This document shows positions 18,001 to 27,219 of a DNA stretch of 64,000 nt, one piece after another (positions within the stretch are counted from its first letter, which is position 1; each line of letters opens with the position of its first letter). A program made the translations under genes and the position numbers. The notes under the pieces are model-generated. The model made no database searches, was not told the DNA's origin, and worked only from the letters and a program-made list of their open reading frames with translations. The stretch comes from Luteimicrobium subarcticum (lineage in GTDB: Bacteria; Actinomycetota; Actinomycetes; Actinomycetales; Cellulomonadaceae): the NCBI RefSeq assembly GCF_002798015.1, contig NZ_PGTZ01000007.1, positions 124,001 through 188,000 on the forward strand, given 5' to 3'.

Positions 18001-19610
18001 GACTCGTCCTGCGCGACCGCCTCCCGGCAGGGGTCACCTACGTGTCGAGCGACGACTGCGACGGCAGCTACGACCCGTCGACCGGCCTGTGGACCGTCGG
18101 GGACCTGGCGTCCGGGGAGACCGCCACCTGCACGATCGTCGTGACGACCAGCTCGACCGGCCTCCAGGTCAACGTCGCAGCGCTCGACTCGGTGGACCAG
18201 CGGGACACCAACCCGGCCAACAACCGGGACGCCGCGGGGATCTTCGTGATCCGTGAGGCCGACCTGGGCATCGCCAAGGCGGTGGACCCGTCGACCGCGC
18301 AGCCCGGTGACTCGGTCCGGTACACGATCACCGTCACGAATCACGGCCCGAACACGGCGCACGACGTCACGGCAGTCGACCCGATGCCCATCGCCGCGGA
18401 CATCACCGGCTCGACCGCCTCGCAAGGCACCTTCGACGAGTCCACCCGCGTGTGGAGCATCGGCACCCTGGCGAGCGGCGACTCGGTGACGCTCACCGTC
18501 GACATCCTGCTCGACCAGCGCACGGGGACGTTCGTCAACACCGTCGCGATCGGCCAGAGCGACGCGCTCGACCCGGAGCCCGACAACGACCGGGCGTCCG
18601 CGCGGCTCTTCGTGCCGTCCGCGGACGTCCAGGTGGCGAAGACCGTGGACGACCCGACGCCCGTCGTGGGCGACGTGGTCACGTTCACGGTCGGGGTGAC
18701 GAACTGGGGCCCGGACCCCGCGGAGGACGTCACGGTCGACGACGTCCTGCCGGCCGGGCTCGAGTACGTGTCGTCGGCGGCGAGCGTCGGTGCGTACGAC
18801 CCGACCACCGGGGTGTGGGACGTGGGCACGATGGCGCCCGTCACGCTGCCCCGCAGCCCGGGGGCGGCCCCGGTCGAGCAGCTGACCATCACGGCGCGGG
18901 TCACCCAGGCCGGGACGATCACGAACACGGCGACCTCCGACCGCTCCGGGGCCTACCCGTACGACCCGGTCCCCGACAACAACTCCGGCTCCGCGACCGT
19001 GACCGCCACGCTCCCGCCGGCGAACGTCGCGATCGACAAGAGCGTGCGCCCGGGGTCGGTCCAGGTCGGCGGGTCGGTGACGTACACGCTCGTCGTTCGC
19101 CAGGAGGGCCCCGGTGACGCCGCCGACGTGGTCGTGGCCGACACGTTCCCCGCCGGTGTGACCCCGCGCAGCGTCTCGGGCTCGGACGGGTGCACGGTGT
19201 CCGGGCAGGACGTGCGCTGCGCCCTGGGCACGATGGCGGCGGGAGACTCCGTCACCCTCACGGTGGTCGCCGACGCGAACGCCGTGGGCGAGCACGTGAA
19301 CACCGCGACGGTGTCGACGTCGTCGGAGCAGACGTCGACCGACGACGACTCCGCGTCCGCGACGCTCCTCGTCGATCCGCGGCCGACCCCGACACCCACC
19401 CCGACACCCACGCCGACTCCGACGGCGTCGACCGTGTCGCCGTCGCCCGCGCCGACCGGCTCGGCGTCTTCGGTCACGCCACCCCCGGCGGGCCCCGGGC
19501 TCGCCACGACCGGCGCCGAGGTGGCGGGCGTCGTGGTCGCGGTGATCGTCCTCGTGGGTCTCGGGACGCTGTTCGTGGTGCTCGCGCGCCGCCGCGGCCG
19601 CCAGGACTGA
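15021..19610 (+). CDS. Large wall-anchored DUF11 repeat adhesin-like protein
   Basis: The 1529-residue protein has a signal peptide (hydrophobic FIAAAALALGVLVAVPG, cut near residue 34), then a region to about residue 350 with an L-type-lectin-like beta sandwich (GGDGIGFFLVDG and GGYVGVGMDVYGNYFN resemble legume-lectin motifs). Nine Ig-like repeats of about 110-130 residues follow: two of DUF7507 type and seven of DUF11 type, each with VTKxV..., TNHGP/NAGP and YDP.TG.W.VG motifs. A Thr/Pro linker leads to LATTG near residue 1494, a hydrophobic helix and RRRGRQD, which together form an LAxTG sorting signal for a class E-like sortase. AGGAGG 7 bases upstream supports the GTG start. Likely surface adhesin or scaffold; the ligand is unknown. 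Confidence 0.88.
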   Translation: MRAGRGLSGASFIAAAALALGVLVAVPGAGPAAADPPTGGTTIVDETFENATVPDSAWQPLGDACLTGMEADAPTPTVGSPLPSCSAHRTGGSDYWGTGDQQPPDMGAAAGPGYLQLTDSAGFVTGGILYNRPVPAAQGISVTFQQSQYARSGPEGGDGIGFFLVDGSTDLTDTGADGGSMGYAQRNLDPGIVGGYVGVGMDVYGNYFNDSEQRGLGCPAGKQSPAGTSSTRGVDTITVRGPGSGITGYCYQGSTAAADGTSTLAGSLEGDAQTDYRTVNVQVTPSTSPGGPRVIVQVQYTPAGPWVEELNVPAPAGTPGTYKFGFSASTGGSTNVHLIRNVVVTSIDPLDSLQLAKQVDRTHGNLPADITAGTQIPYQYTVTNTGEEPVSGLTIADSNIASDDITCPAGEIPPAPDPRATVVCTGVHTVTAADVAAGEVVNTATASAVPDSGGTVDSNEDSVTVPLHSAISVEKSVTTDPPYAVGQSVQYSYVVTNTGGSALGNVTLADDRITDQADVSCPQNVLQPGASMTCTGTYVVQAADVAPSGSVTNTATVRGVTKIGQDVTDSDSASIGVNTDVGVTKTVSDTTPDVGSNVTFTVRATNHGPGVATGVVVTDQLPNPLVPVSSTASQGTYDPVTGAWTVGTLGTSASTRTATLRITATVTSNGPVTNTATRTAMDQADTDTTNDSASVTITPTAVADIGVTKRVVGATTIPRGTEGTFAVTATNHGPSDASGVVVRDALPAGLTFVSASGDGTYDASTGTWMVGALANGASKTLTLTVRGGTNGTFTNVAALSASTPDDTNSANDTGTATLRVVDPTADLSVTKRVDPAAAQVGDTVTYTVTVHNAGPDPADGVIVTDDPPTGMSVVTIGTPSQGTIDPDTLTWTVGHLDVGASATATVTARVDTAGTKTNTVTVSAPATNDPDPDDNSDSATLVSSEPPLDIVVGKSATLPDGVSPGTVPLGTQVEYTLSARNDPADDGTTTDATGLVLRDRLPAGVTYVSSDDCDGSYDPSTGLWTVGDLASGETATCTIVVTTSSTGLQVNVAALDSVDQRDTNPANNRDAAGIFVIREADLGIAKAVDPSTAQPGDSVRYTITVTNHGPNTAHDVTAVDPMPIAADITGSTASQGTFDESTRVWSIGTLASGDSVTLTVDILLDQRTGTFVNTVAIGQSDALDPEPDNDRASARLFVPSADVQVAKTVDDPTPVVGDVVTFTVGVTNWGPDPAEDVTVDDVLPAGLEYVSSAASVGAYDPTTGVWDVGTMAPVTLPRSPGAAPVEQLTITARVTQAGTITNTATSDRSGAYPYDPVPDNNSGSATVTATLPPANVAIDKSVRPGSVQVGGSVTYTLVVRQEGPGDAADVVVADTFPAGVTPRSVSGSDGCTVSGQDVRCALGTMAAGDSVTLTVVADANAVGEHVNTATVSTSSEQTSTDDDSASATLLVDPRPTPTPTPTPTPTPTASTVSPSPAPTGSASSVTPPPAGPGLATTGAEVAGVVVAVIVLVGLGTLFVVLARRRGRQD

Positions 19611-19621
19611 GCGGCGGAAGG

Positions 19622-19640
19622 CTTGTCGACATCCGACAAG
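19622..19640. promoter_or_regulatory. Inverted repeat CTTGTCG-N5-CGACAAG
   Basis: Perfect 7-bp arms with a 5-base spacer lie 12 bases after the DUF11 gene and 100 bases before the dehydrogenase operon. It could be a weak terminator hairpin or a repressor site; sequence alone does not decide. Confidence 0.4.
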
Positions 19641-19695
19641 TGACGAGGGGAAGAACGCGCCGGGCGCGGACTTCCGTCGGTGCGACGTCGTACCT

Positions 19696-19730
19696 TACGG
19701 TGGCGTAGGCTACGGAACCGTAGGTTACGG
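19696..19730. promoter_or_regulatory. Clustered TACGG/CCGTA palindromes, probable TetR-type operator
   Basis: Three short palindromes are packed into 35 bases directly before the ribosome-binding site of the dehydrogenase operon: TACG-N4-CGTA (19696-19707), CTACGG-AA-CCGTAG (19710-19723) and CCGTA-N3-TACGG (19718-19730). The last two overlap. Such dyads suit TetR-family dimers that often control acyl-CoA and branched-chain catabolism in Actinobacteria. A repressor bound here would cover the start region. No regulator gene is adjacent, so the binding protein is unknown. Confidence 0.55.
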
Positions 19731-19740
19731 AGGAGGAACT

Positions 19741-20895
19741 GTGTCAGCATCCCTCACGGGCGAGGAGACCCTCGTCCAGCTCGTCGCACCGGACGGCGCC
19801 GACGCGACGTCCTCGCCGTCGAGCGACCCCTACCGCGAGCGCGCCGCGCACATCGTCGGCCCCGACGCCGACCCCGAGATCCTGCGCGGCATGTACCGCG
19901 ACATGGTGCTCGTGCGCCGGTTCGACCAGGAGGGCACGAGCCTCCAGCGCCAGGGCGAGCTCGGGCTGTTCCCGCAGCTGCTCGGCCAGGAGGCCGCACA
20001 GATCGGCTCCGGTCGCGCGCTGCGCCCCGCGGACTTCGTCTTCCCGTCCTACCGCGAGCACGGCGTCGCCTGGACGCGCGGCATGGACCTCACCGATCTC
20101 CTCAAGATCTTCCGTGGGATCGACCACGGCGGCTGGGACCCGGCCGAGCACAACTTCCACGTCTACACGCTCGTCATCGGCTCGCACACCCTGCACGCGA
20201 CCGGGTACGCGATGGGCGTCCAGCGTGACGGGCTCGTCGGCACGGGCGACCCCGACAAGGACATGGCCGTCGTCGCGTACTTCGGCGACGGCGCCACCTC
20301 GCAGGGCGACGTCAGCGAGGCCCTCGGCTTCGCGGCCGTGAACAACGCGCCCCTCGTGCTCTTCTGCCAGAACAACCAGTGGGCCATCTCGCTGCCCGTC
20401 GAGAAGCAGTCCCGTGCACCGCTGTACCAGCGCGGCTGGGGCTTCGGCGTCCCGAGCGTCCAGGTCGACGGCAACGACGTCGTCGCCTGCTGGGCCGTCA
20501 TGGACGAGGCGCTCGAGCGGGCGCGCTCCGGCGGCGGGCCGACGTTCGTCGAGGCCGTCACGTACCGCATGGGCGCGCACACCACGTCCGACGACCCCAC
20601 CCGCTACCGCACCTCCGCGGAGGAGGCGTCCTGGGCCGAGCGCGACCCGATCGCCCGCGTCCACGCGCGGCTCGTCGCCGCCGGCTGGTGGACCGACGAG
20701 GACGACGCCGCGCTCGACGCCGAGGCCGACGCGCTCGGCGTGCACGTCCGCGAGGTCACCCGGGCGTTCGCCGCCCCCGCCCCCGAGTCGATGTTCGACG
20801 AGGTGTACGGCAGCCCGAACGGCCAGGTCGAGGCGGAGCGCACCTGGTTCGCACAGTACGAGGCGGCCCTCGCGGCCGGGGAGGGCGAGGCGTGA
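19741..20895 (+). CDS. 2-oxoacid dehydrogenase E1 component, alpha subunit
   Basis: This 384-residue thiamine-diphosphate enzyme subunit catalyses oxidative decarboxylation of a 2-oxo acid together with the beta subunit. The ThDP-binding motif GDGATSQGDVSEALGFAAVN and the following FCQNNQWAIS (GDG...NN) are intact. Actinobacteria usually make pyruvate dehydrogenase with the single-chain AceE, so a split alpha/beta E1 favours the branched-chain 2-oxoacid dehydrogenase (BkdA-like); pyruvate or acetoin remain possible. The GTG start is preceded by GGAGGAGG. Its TGA overlaps the E1beta ATG by one base. First gene of a three-gene operon. Confidence 0.9.
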   Translation: MSASLTGEETLVQLVAPDGADATSSPSSDPYRERAAHIVGPDADPEILRGMYRDMVLVRRFDQEGTSLQRQGELGLFPQLLGQEAAQIGSGRALRPADFVFPSYREHGVAWTRGMDLTDLLKIFRGIDHGGWDPAEHNFHVYTLVIGSHTLHATGYAMGVQRDGLVGTGDPDKDMAVVAYFGDGATSQGDVSEALGFAAVNNAPLVLFCQNNQWAISLPVEKQSRAPLYQRGWGFGVPSVQVDGNDVVACWAVMDEALERARSGGGPTFVEAVTYRMGAHTTSDDPTRYRTSAEEASWAERDPIARVHARLVAAGWWTDEDDAALDAEADALGVHVREVTRAFAAPAPESMFDEVYGSPNGQVEAERTWFAQYEAALAAGEGEA

Positions 20896-21884
20896 TGGCC
20901 ACGACGACGATGCCGATGGCGAAGGCCATCAACGCCGGCCTGCGCCGCGCGCTCGAGCACGACCCCAAGACGCTCCTCATGGGTGAGGACATCGGCGCGC
21001 TCGGCGGCGTGTTCCGTGTCACCGAGGGCCTGCAGAAGGACTTCGGCGAGGACCGCGTCGTCGACACCCCGCTCGCCGAGTCCGGGATCCTCGGCACCGC
21101 GATCGGCCTCGCCATGCGCGGCTACCGCCCCGTCTGCGAGATCCAGTTCGACGCGTTCGTGTTCCCCGCGTACGACCAGATCACGACCCAGCTCGCCAAG
21201 ATGCGTTACCGCACCCGCGGTCGGGTCCCGATGCCCGTCGTCATCCGCATCCCGTTCGGCGGGGGCATCGGCGCGATCGAGCACCACAGCGAGAGCCCCG
21301 AGGTGCTGTTCGCGCACACGCCCGGCCTGCGCGTCGTGGCGCCGTCCACCGCCCAGGACGCGTACACGATGATCCAGGAGGCCGTCGCCAGCCCCGACCC
21401 CGTGCTGTTCTTCGAGCCCAAGGGCCGGTACTGGGAGAAGGGCGAGGTCGACCTCGACGCGCCCGTCCGCGGCGGCGCCGGGCTCGAGGGCGCGCGCGTC
21501 GTGCGGCCCGGGACCGACGTGACCGTCGTCGCCTACGGGCCCACCGTGCACACCGCCCTCAAGGCCGCCGAGGTCGCCGCGTCCGAGGGCACGAGCCTCG
21601 AGGTCGTCGACCTGCGGTCCGTGTCGCCCATCGACGTCCCCACCGTCGTCGCGTCGGTGCGCCGCACCGGCCGCTGCGTCGTCGTCCACGAGGCGCCCAC
21701 GTTCCTCGGCGCCGGAGCCGAGGTCGCGGCCCGCGTCACCGAGGAGTGCTTCTACGAGCTCGAGGCGCCCGTGCTGCGCGTCGGCGGGTTCCACACGCCG
21801 TACCCGGTCTCCAAGATCGAGCACGACTACCTGCCGAACGTCGACCGCGTCCTCGACGCCGTCGACCGCACCCTGACGTTCTGA
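20895..21884 (+). CDS. 2-oxoacid dehydrogenase E1 component, beta subunit
   Basis: This 329-residue transketolase-like subunit completes the E1 heterotetramer. It shows LLMGEDIGALGGVFRVTEGL, DTPLAESGILGTAIGLAM and EIQFDAFVFPAYDQI, all typical of BkdB/PdhB. IGAIEHHSESPE contains the conserved catalytic-loop histidines. The ATG at 20895 shares one base with the alpha stop; an in-frame GTG three bases earlier is an alternative. E1beta binds the peripheral subunit-binding domain of E2 encoded 26 bases downstream. Confidence 0.91.
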   Translation: MATTTMPMAKAINAGLRRALEHDPKTLLMGEDIGALGGVFRVTEGLQKDFGEDRVVDTPLAESGILGTAIGLAMRGYRPVCEIQFDAFVFPAYDQITTQLAKMRYRTRGRVPMPVVIRIPFGGGIGAIEHHSESPEVLFAHTPGLRVVAPSTAQDAYTMIQEAVASPDPVLFFEPKGRYWEKGEVDLDAPVRGGAGLEGARVVRPGTDVTVVAYGPTVHTALKAAEVAASEGTSLEVVDLRSVSPIDVPTVVASVRRTGRCVVVHEAPTFLGAGAEVAARVTEECFYELEAPVLRVGGFHTPYPVSKIEHDYLPNVDRVLDAVDRTLTF

Positions 21885-21910
21885 CCGACCCCGCCCACCG
21901 AGGACGACGC

Positions 21911-23386
21911 ATGCCCACCTTCCAGGACTTCCGCCTCCCCGACGCCGGGGAAGGTCTCACCGAGGCCGAGATCGTCGAGTGGCGCGTCGCCGTCGGCGAC
22001 ACCGTCACCGTCAACCAGACGATCGTCGAGATCGAGACCGCGAAGTCGCTCGTCGAGCTGCCGTCGCCGTGGGACGGCGTGGTGAGCGCGATCCTCGTGG
22101 AGGTCGGCACGACCGTCGAGGTCGGCGTGCCGATCATCCGTGTGGACGTCGACCCGACCGGGGTCGCGACGCCCGCGGGCGCAGGGCCGGACGCCGGGTC
22201 GGATGCCGCTGGGGGTCCTGACGGCGACGCGCCGGCCGCCGAGGTCGGGCACGCGCTCGCCGTCGAGGCGGGGACCGGCTCCGGTGCGGACGCCGCGGGC
22301 AGCGGGTCCGTGCTCGTCGGGTACGGGACCGGGAACGCCGGGGCGAGCCGTCGTCGGCGGCGGGCCGCTGCGCCTGCTGCCGCCGCTGCGCCTGCCGCGC
22401 CTGCTGTGCCCGCCGCGCCCGTGGTGCCGGCGCGCGTGCAGACGGTCGCGCTGCCCGCCCCGCCCGTCGCGGTCGACGACCCCGCCGTGCGCGCCAAGCC
22501 GCCCGTCCGCAAGCTCGCCAAGGACCTCGGCGTCGACCTCGCGTCCGTCGTCCCGACCGGCCCCGGCGGCATCGTCACCCGCGAGGACGTCCAGGCGTTC
22601 GCCGCCGAGGCAGCCCGCCCCGAGACGCTCGCCGGCTACCCGTCCGACGAGCCGTGGCTCGCCGCCGGGACCGTCACGCCCGACGCCCGCCAGACGCGCG
22701 TCCCCGTGAAGTCCGTCCGCAAGCGCACCGCGGAGGCGATGGTCGCGTCCGCGTTCACGGCGCCCCACGTCACCGAGTTCCACACCGTCGACGTCACCAA
22801 GACGATGCGCCTCGTGCAGCGGCTCCGCGAGGACCGAGAGTTCGCCGACGTCCGCGTCACCCCGCTGCTCATCGCCGCGAAGGCCCTCCTGCTGGCCGTG
22901 CGCCGCCGCCCCGAGATCAACGCGAGCTGGGACGACGAGACGCAGGAGATCGTCTACAAGCACTACGTGAACCTCGGCATCGCGGCCGCGACTCCGCGCG
23001 GGCTCGTCGTCCCGAACATCAAGGACGCGCACCGCATGGACCTCAAGGCGCTCGCCCAGGGCCTCGCGGACCTCACCGCCACCGCACGCGCCGGGCGCAC
23101 CTCCCCGAAGGACATGTCGGACGGCACCATCACCATCACCAACGTCGGTGTGTTCGGCATCGACACCGGCACGCCGATCCTCAACCCCGGCGAGGCCGCG
23201 ATCCTCGCCTTCGGCGCGATCCGTGAACAGCCCTGGGTCCACAAGGGCAAGATCAAGAAGCGCTGGGTCACCCAGCTCGCCCTGTCGTTCGACCACCGGC
23301 TCGTCGACGGGGAGCTCGGCGCGCGCGTGCTCGCGGACGTCGCGAAGGTGCTCGAGGAGCCCGGCCAGGGTCTCGTCTGGGGTTGA
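21911..23386 (+). CDS. 2-oxoacid dehydrogenase E2, dihydrolipoyl acyltransferase
   Basis: The 491-residue core subunit has one lipoyl domain (residues 1-80, lipoyl lysine about 45 in EIETAKSLVELP), a long Ala/Pro linker, a peripheral subunit-binding domain (KPPVRKLAKDLGVDLASV, near residue 197) and a catalytic acyltransferase domain ending in LSFDHRLVDGELGARVL, which carries the catalytic His and Asp. It passes the acyl group from E1 to CoA. The ETAKS lipoyl motif is common in branched-chain complexes. No E3 (dihydrolipoamide dehydrogenase) gene follows; the complex must use one encoded elsewhere. The operon ends here, in front of the repeat-rich gap. Confidence 0.92.
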   Translation: MPTFQDFRLPDAGEGLTEAEIVEWRVAVGDTVTVNQTIVEIETAKSLVELPSPWDGVVSAILVEVGTTVEVGVPIIRVDVDPTGVATPAGAGPDAGSDAAGGPDGDAPAAEVGHALAVEAGTGSGADAAGSGSVLVGYGTGNAGASRRRRRAAAPAAAAAPAAPAVPAAPVVPARVQTVALPAPPVAVDDPAVRAKPPVRKLAKDLGVDLASVVPTGPGGIVTREDVQAFAAEAARPETLAGYPSDEPWLAAGTVTPDARQTRVPVKSVRKRTAEAMVASAFTAPHVTEFHTVDVTKTMRLVQRLREDREFADVRVTPLLIAAKALLLAVRRRPEINASWDDETQEIVYKHYVNLGIAAATPRGLVVPNIKDAHRMDLKALAQGLADLTATARAGRTSPKDMSDGTITITNVGVFGIDTGTPILNPGEAAILAFGAIREQPWVHKGKIKKRWVTQLALSFDHRLVDGELGARVLADVAKVLEEPGQGLVWG

Positions 23387-23444
23387 TGTCGGGGTCTTCG
23401 GCTGGGGCTGGGGTCGGGGTCGGCCGGGTCGGGGTCGGCCGGGT

Positions 23445-23553
23445 CGGGCGGGCGGAGGGTGTGCGCTGCGCCGCCTACCATCCGGCCGCTCGTTCCTCGC
23501 GGCCTCCCGCCAGGCCCGCCACGGCGGCGCAGCGCACACCCTCCGCCCGCCCG
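23445..23553. repeat. Perfect 31-bp inverted repeat with 47-base loop
   Basis: Positions 23445-23475 and 23523-23553 are exact reverse complements over 31 bases, with a 47-base loop. The arms contain GGAGGGTGTGCGCTGCGC. The element begins 58 bases after the E2 stop. It is longer and has a larger loop than ordinary terminators here. It could still terminate the operon, or be a mobile or folded RNA element. The 58 bases before it are GGTCGGGGTC-type simple repeats. No gene is called in 23387-23791. Confidence 0.8.
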
Positions 23554-23655
23554 CGTGTCAGCCACGACCGTCCGCGTGTCAGCCACGACCGCCCGCCGGT
23601 TAGCCACGACCGTCCGCCGGTCAGCCACGACCGTCCGCGTGTCAGCCGTGACCGT
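23551..23655. repeat. Array of five 21-bp direct repeats
   Basis: Five consecutive units of about CCGCGTGTCAGCCACGACC plus two bases start at 23551, 23572, 23593, 23614 and 23635. Units 3 and 4 carry CCGCCGGT instead of CCGCGTGT; unit 5 has GCCGTGACC. The period is a multiple of three, so reading frames stay open through it (RVSHDRP on plus, GRSWLTR on minus), but nothing else suggests a protein. There are no spacers, so it is not a CRISPR array. Confidence 0.85.
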
Positions 23656-23720
23656 TTCCGGCGGCGGAACCGGGTGGAGCCAGTGGTGTCGGTGCCTTGT
23701 CCGCGTTCACGGACGTCGGG

Positions 23721-23783
23721 ACGGTCGTGGTTGACACGCGGGCGGTCGTGGTTGACACGCGGGTGGTCGTGGTTGACCGAGCG
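23721..23783. repeat. Array of three 21-bp repeats in opposite orientation
   Basis: Three units (23721, 23742, 23763) of about CGGTCGTGGTTGACACGCGG are the reverse complement of the array at 23551-23655, with Thr/Val-type A-for-G changes (TTGAC versus CTGAC in complement). The two arrays face each other across 65 bases, so a transcript could fold into a long imperfect hairpin. The last unit diverges and ends 8 bases before the ATPase stop on the minus strand. Confidence 0.8.
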
Positions 23784-23791
23784 AGGCGGGG

Positions 23792-26641
<2,850 letters not shown>

Positions 26642-26702
26642 CCCCCCATTCAAGGGGCGCGGGCGACGTCCGGCGCGGGGAGCGCTGTCAGGGAGCGGCG
26701 TG

Positions 26703-26966
26703 TCAGGGAGCGTCGATCGAGCACAGGTGCTCGTACAGGGACCACCGGACGGGGCGGCAGCCCGGGTCGAACCACTCGGCGCCGCGCTCCACCCAGGTGC
26801 GGCGGTACGCGCGCGTGGCCTCGACGCTGGTGTCGTCGACACCGGCCTCGGCGCCGCAGCAGTCGCAGATCGCGTGCGTCGGACGGTCTCCCAGCCACCC
26901 CGGCCCGTCGAGAGCCCACCCGCAGGCGCGGCACGCGCATGCTTCCTGGAGCGCTGCTCGGGACAT
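26703..26966 (-). CDS. Small Cys-rich zinc-ribbon-like protein
   Basis: An 87-residue protein with paired cysteines CACRACGWALDG and ICDCCGAEAG (two CxxC-type knuckles), followed by RAYRRTWVERGAEWFDP and WSLYEHLCSID. This layout matches a widespread family of short four-cysteine proteins in which a zinc-ribbon precedes an R..W...G..WFDP segment; their function is unknown and some lie in toxin-immunity loci. Two adjacent ATGs (26969 and 26966) follow GGAGGA; the second has better spacing. It diverges from the CopD-CtaG gene, separated by about 250 bases. Confidence 0.7.
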   Translation of the reverse strand: MSRAALQEACACRACGWALDGPGWLGDRPTHAICDCCGAEAGVDDTSVEATRAYRRTWVERGAEWFDPGCRPVRWSLYEHLCSIDAP

Positions 26967-27219
26967 CATTCCTCCGGTGACGGGACCTCGCCGCGGGGCC
27001 GGCACGTGCGGCCGCCACGCGTCGCAGCCGACGTGGCTGCTGGGTGGGACGCCGTGCCCGCGACGCCGTCCGACATGGTAAGCACGCCAGCGTAGGGACG
27101 ATCAAGACTCTCCGGGCGACTGGGGACAAGAACACCGCTCCGGAGGCCGATTCACCCGTCGTCCACCGGTTGTCCGACCGTCGTACCGGGCCCGTGACGT
27201 GGCGCTCTACCCTGGTCGG

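Noticed and set aside
23551..23783. CRISPR array
   Set aside because: Repeats are contiguous 21-mers without unique spacers, half of them inverted, and no cas genes are present.
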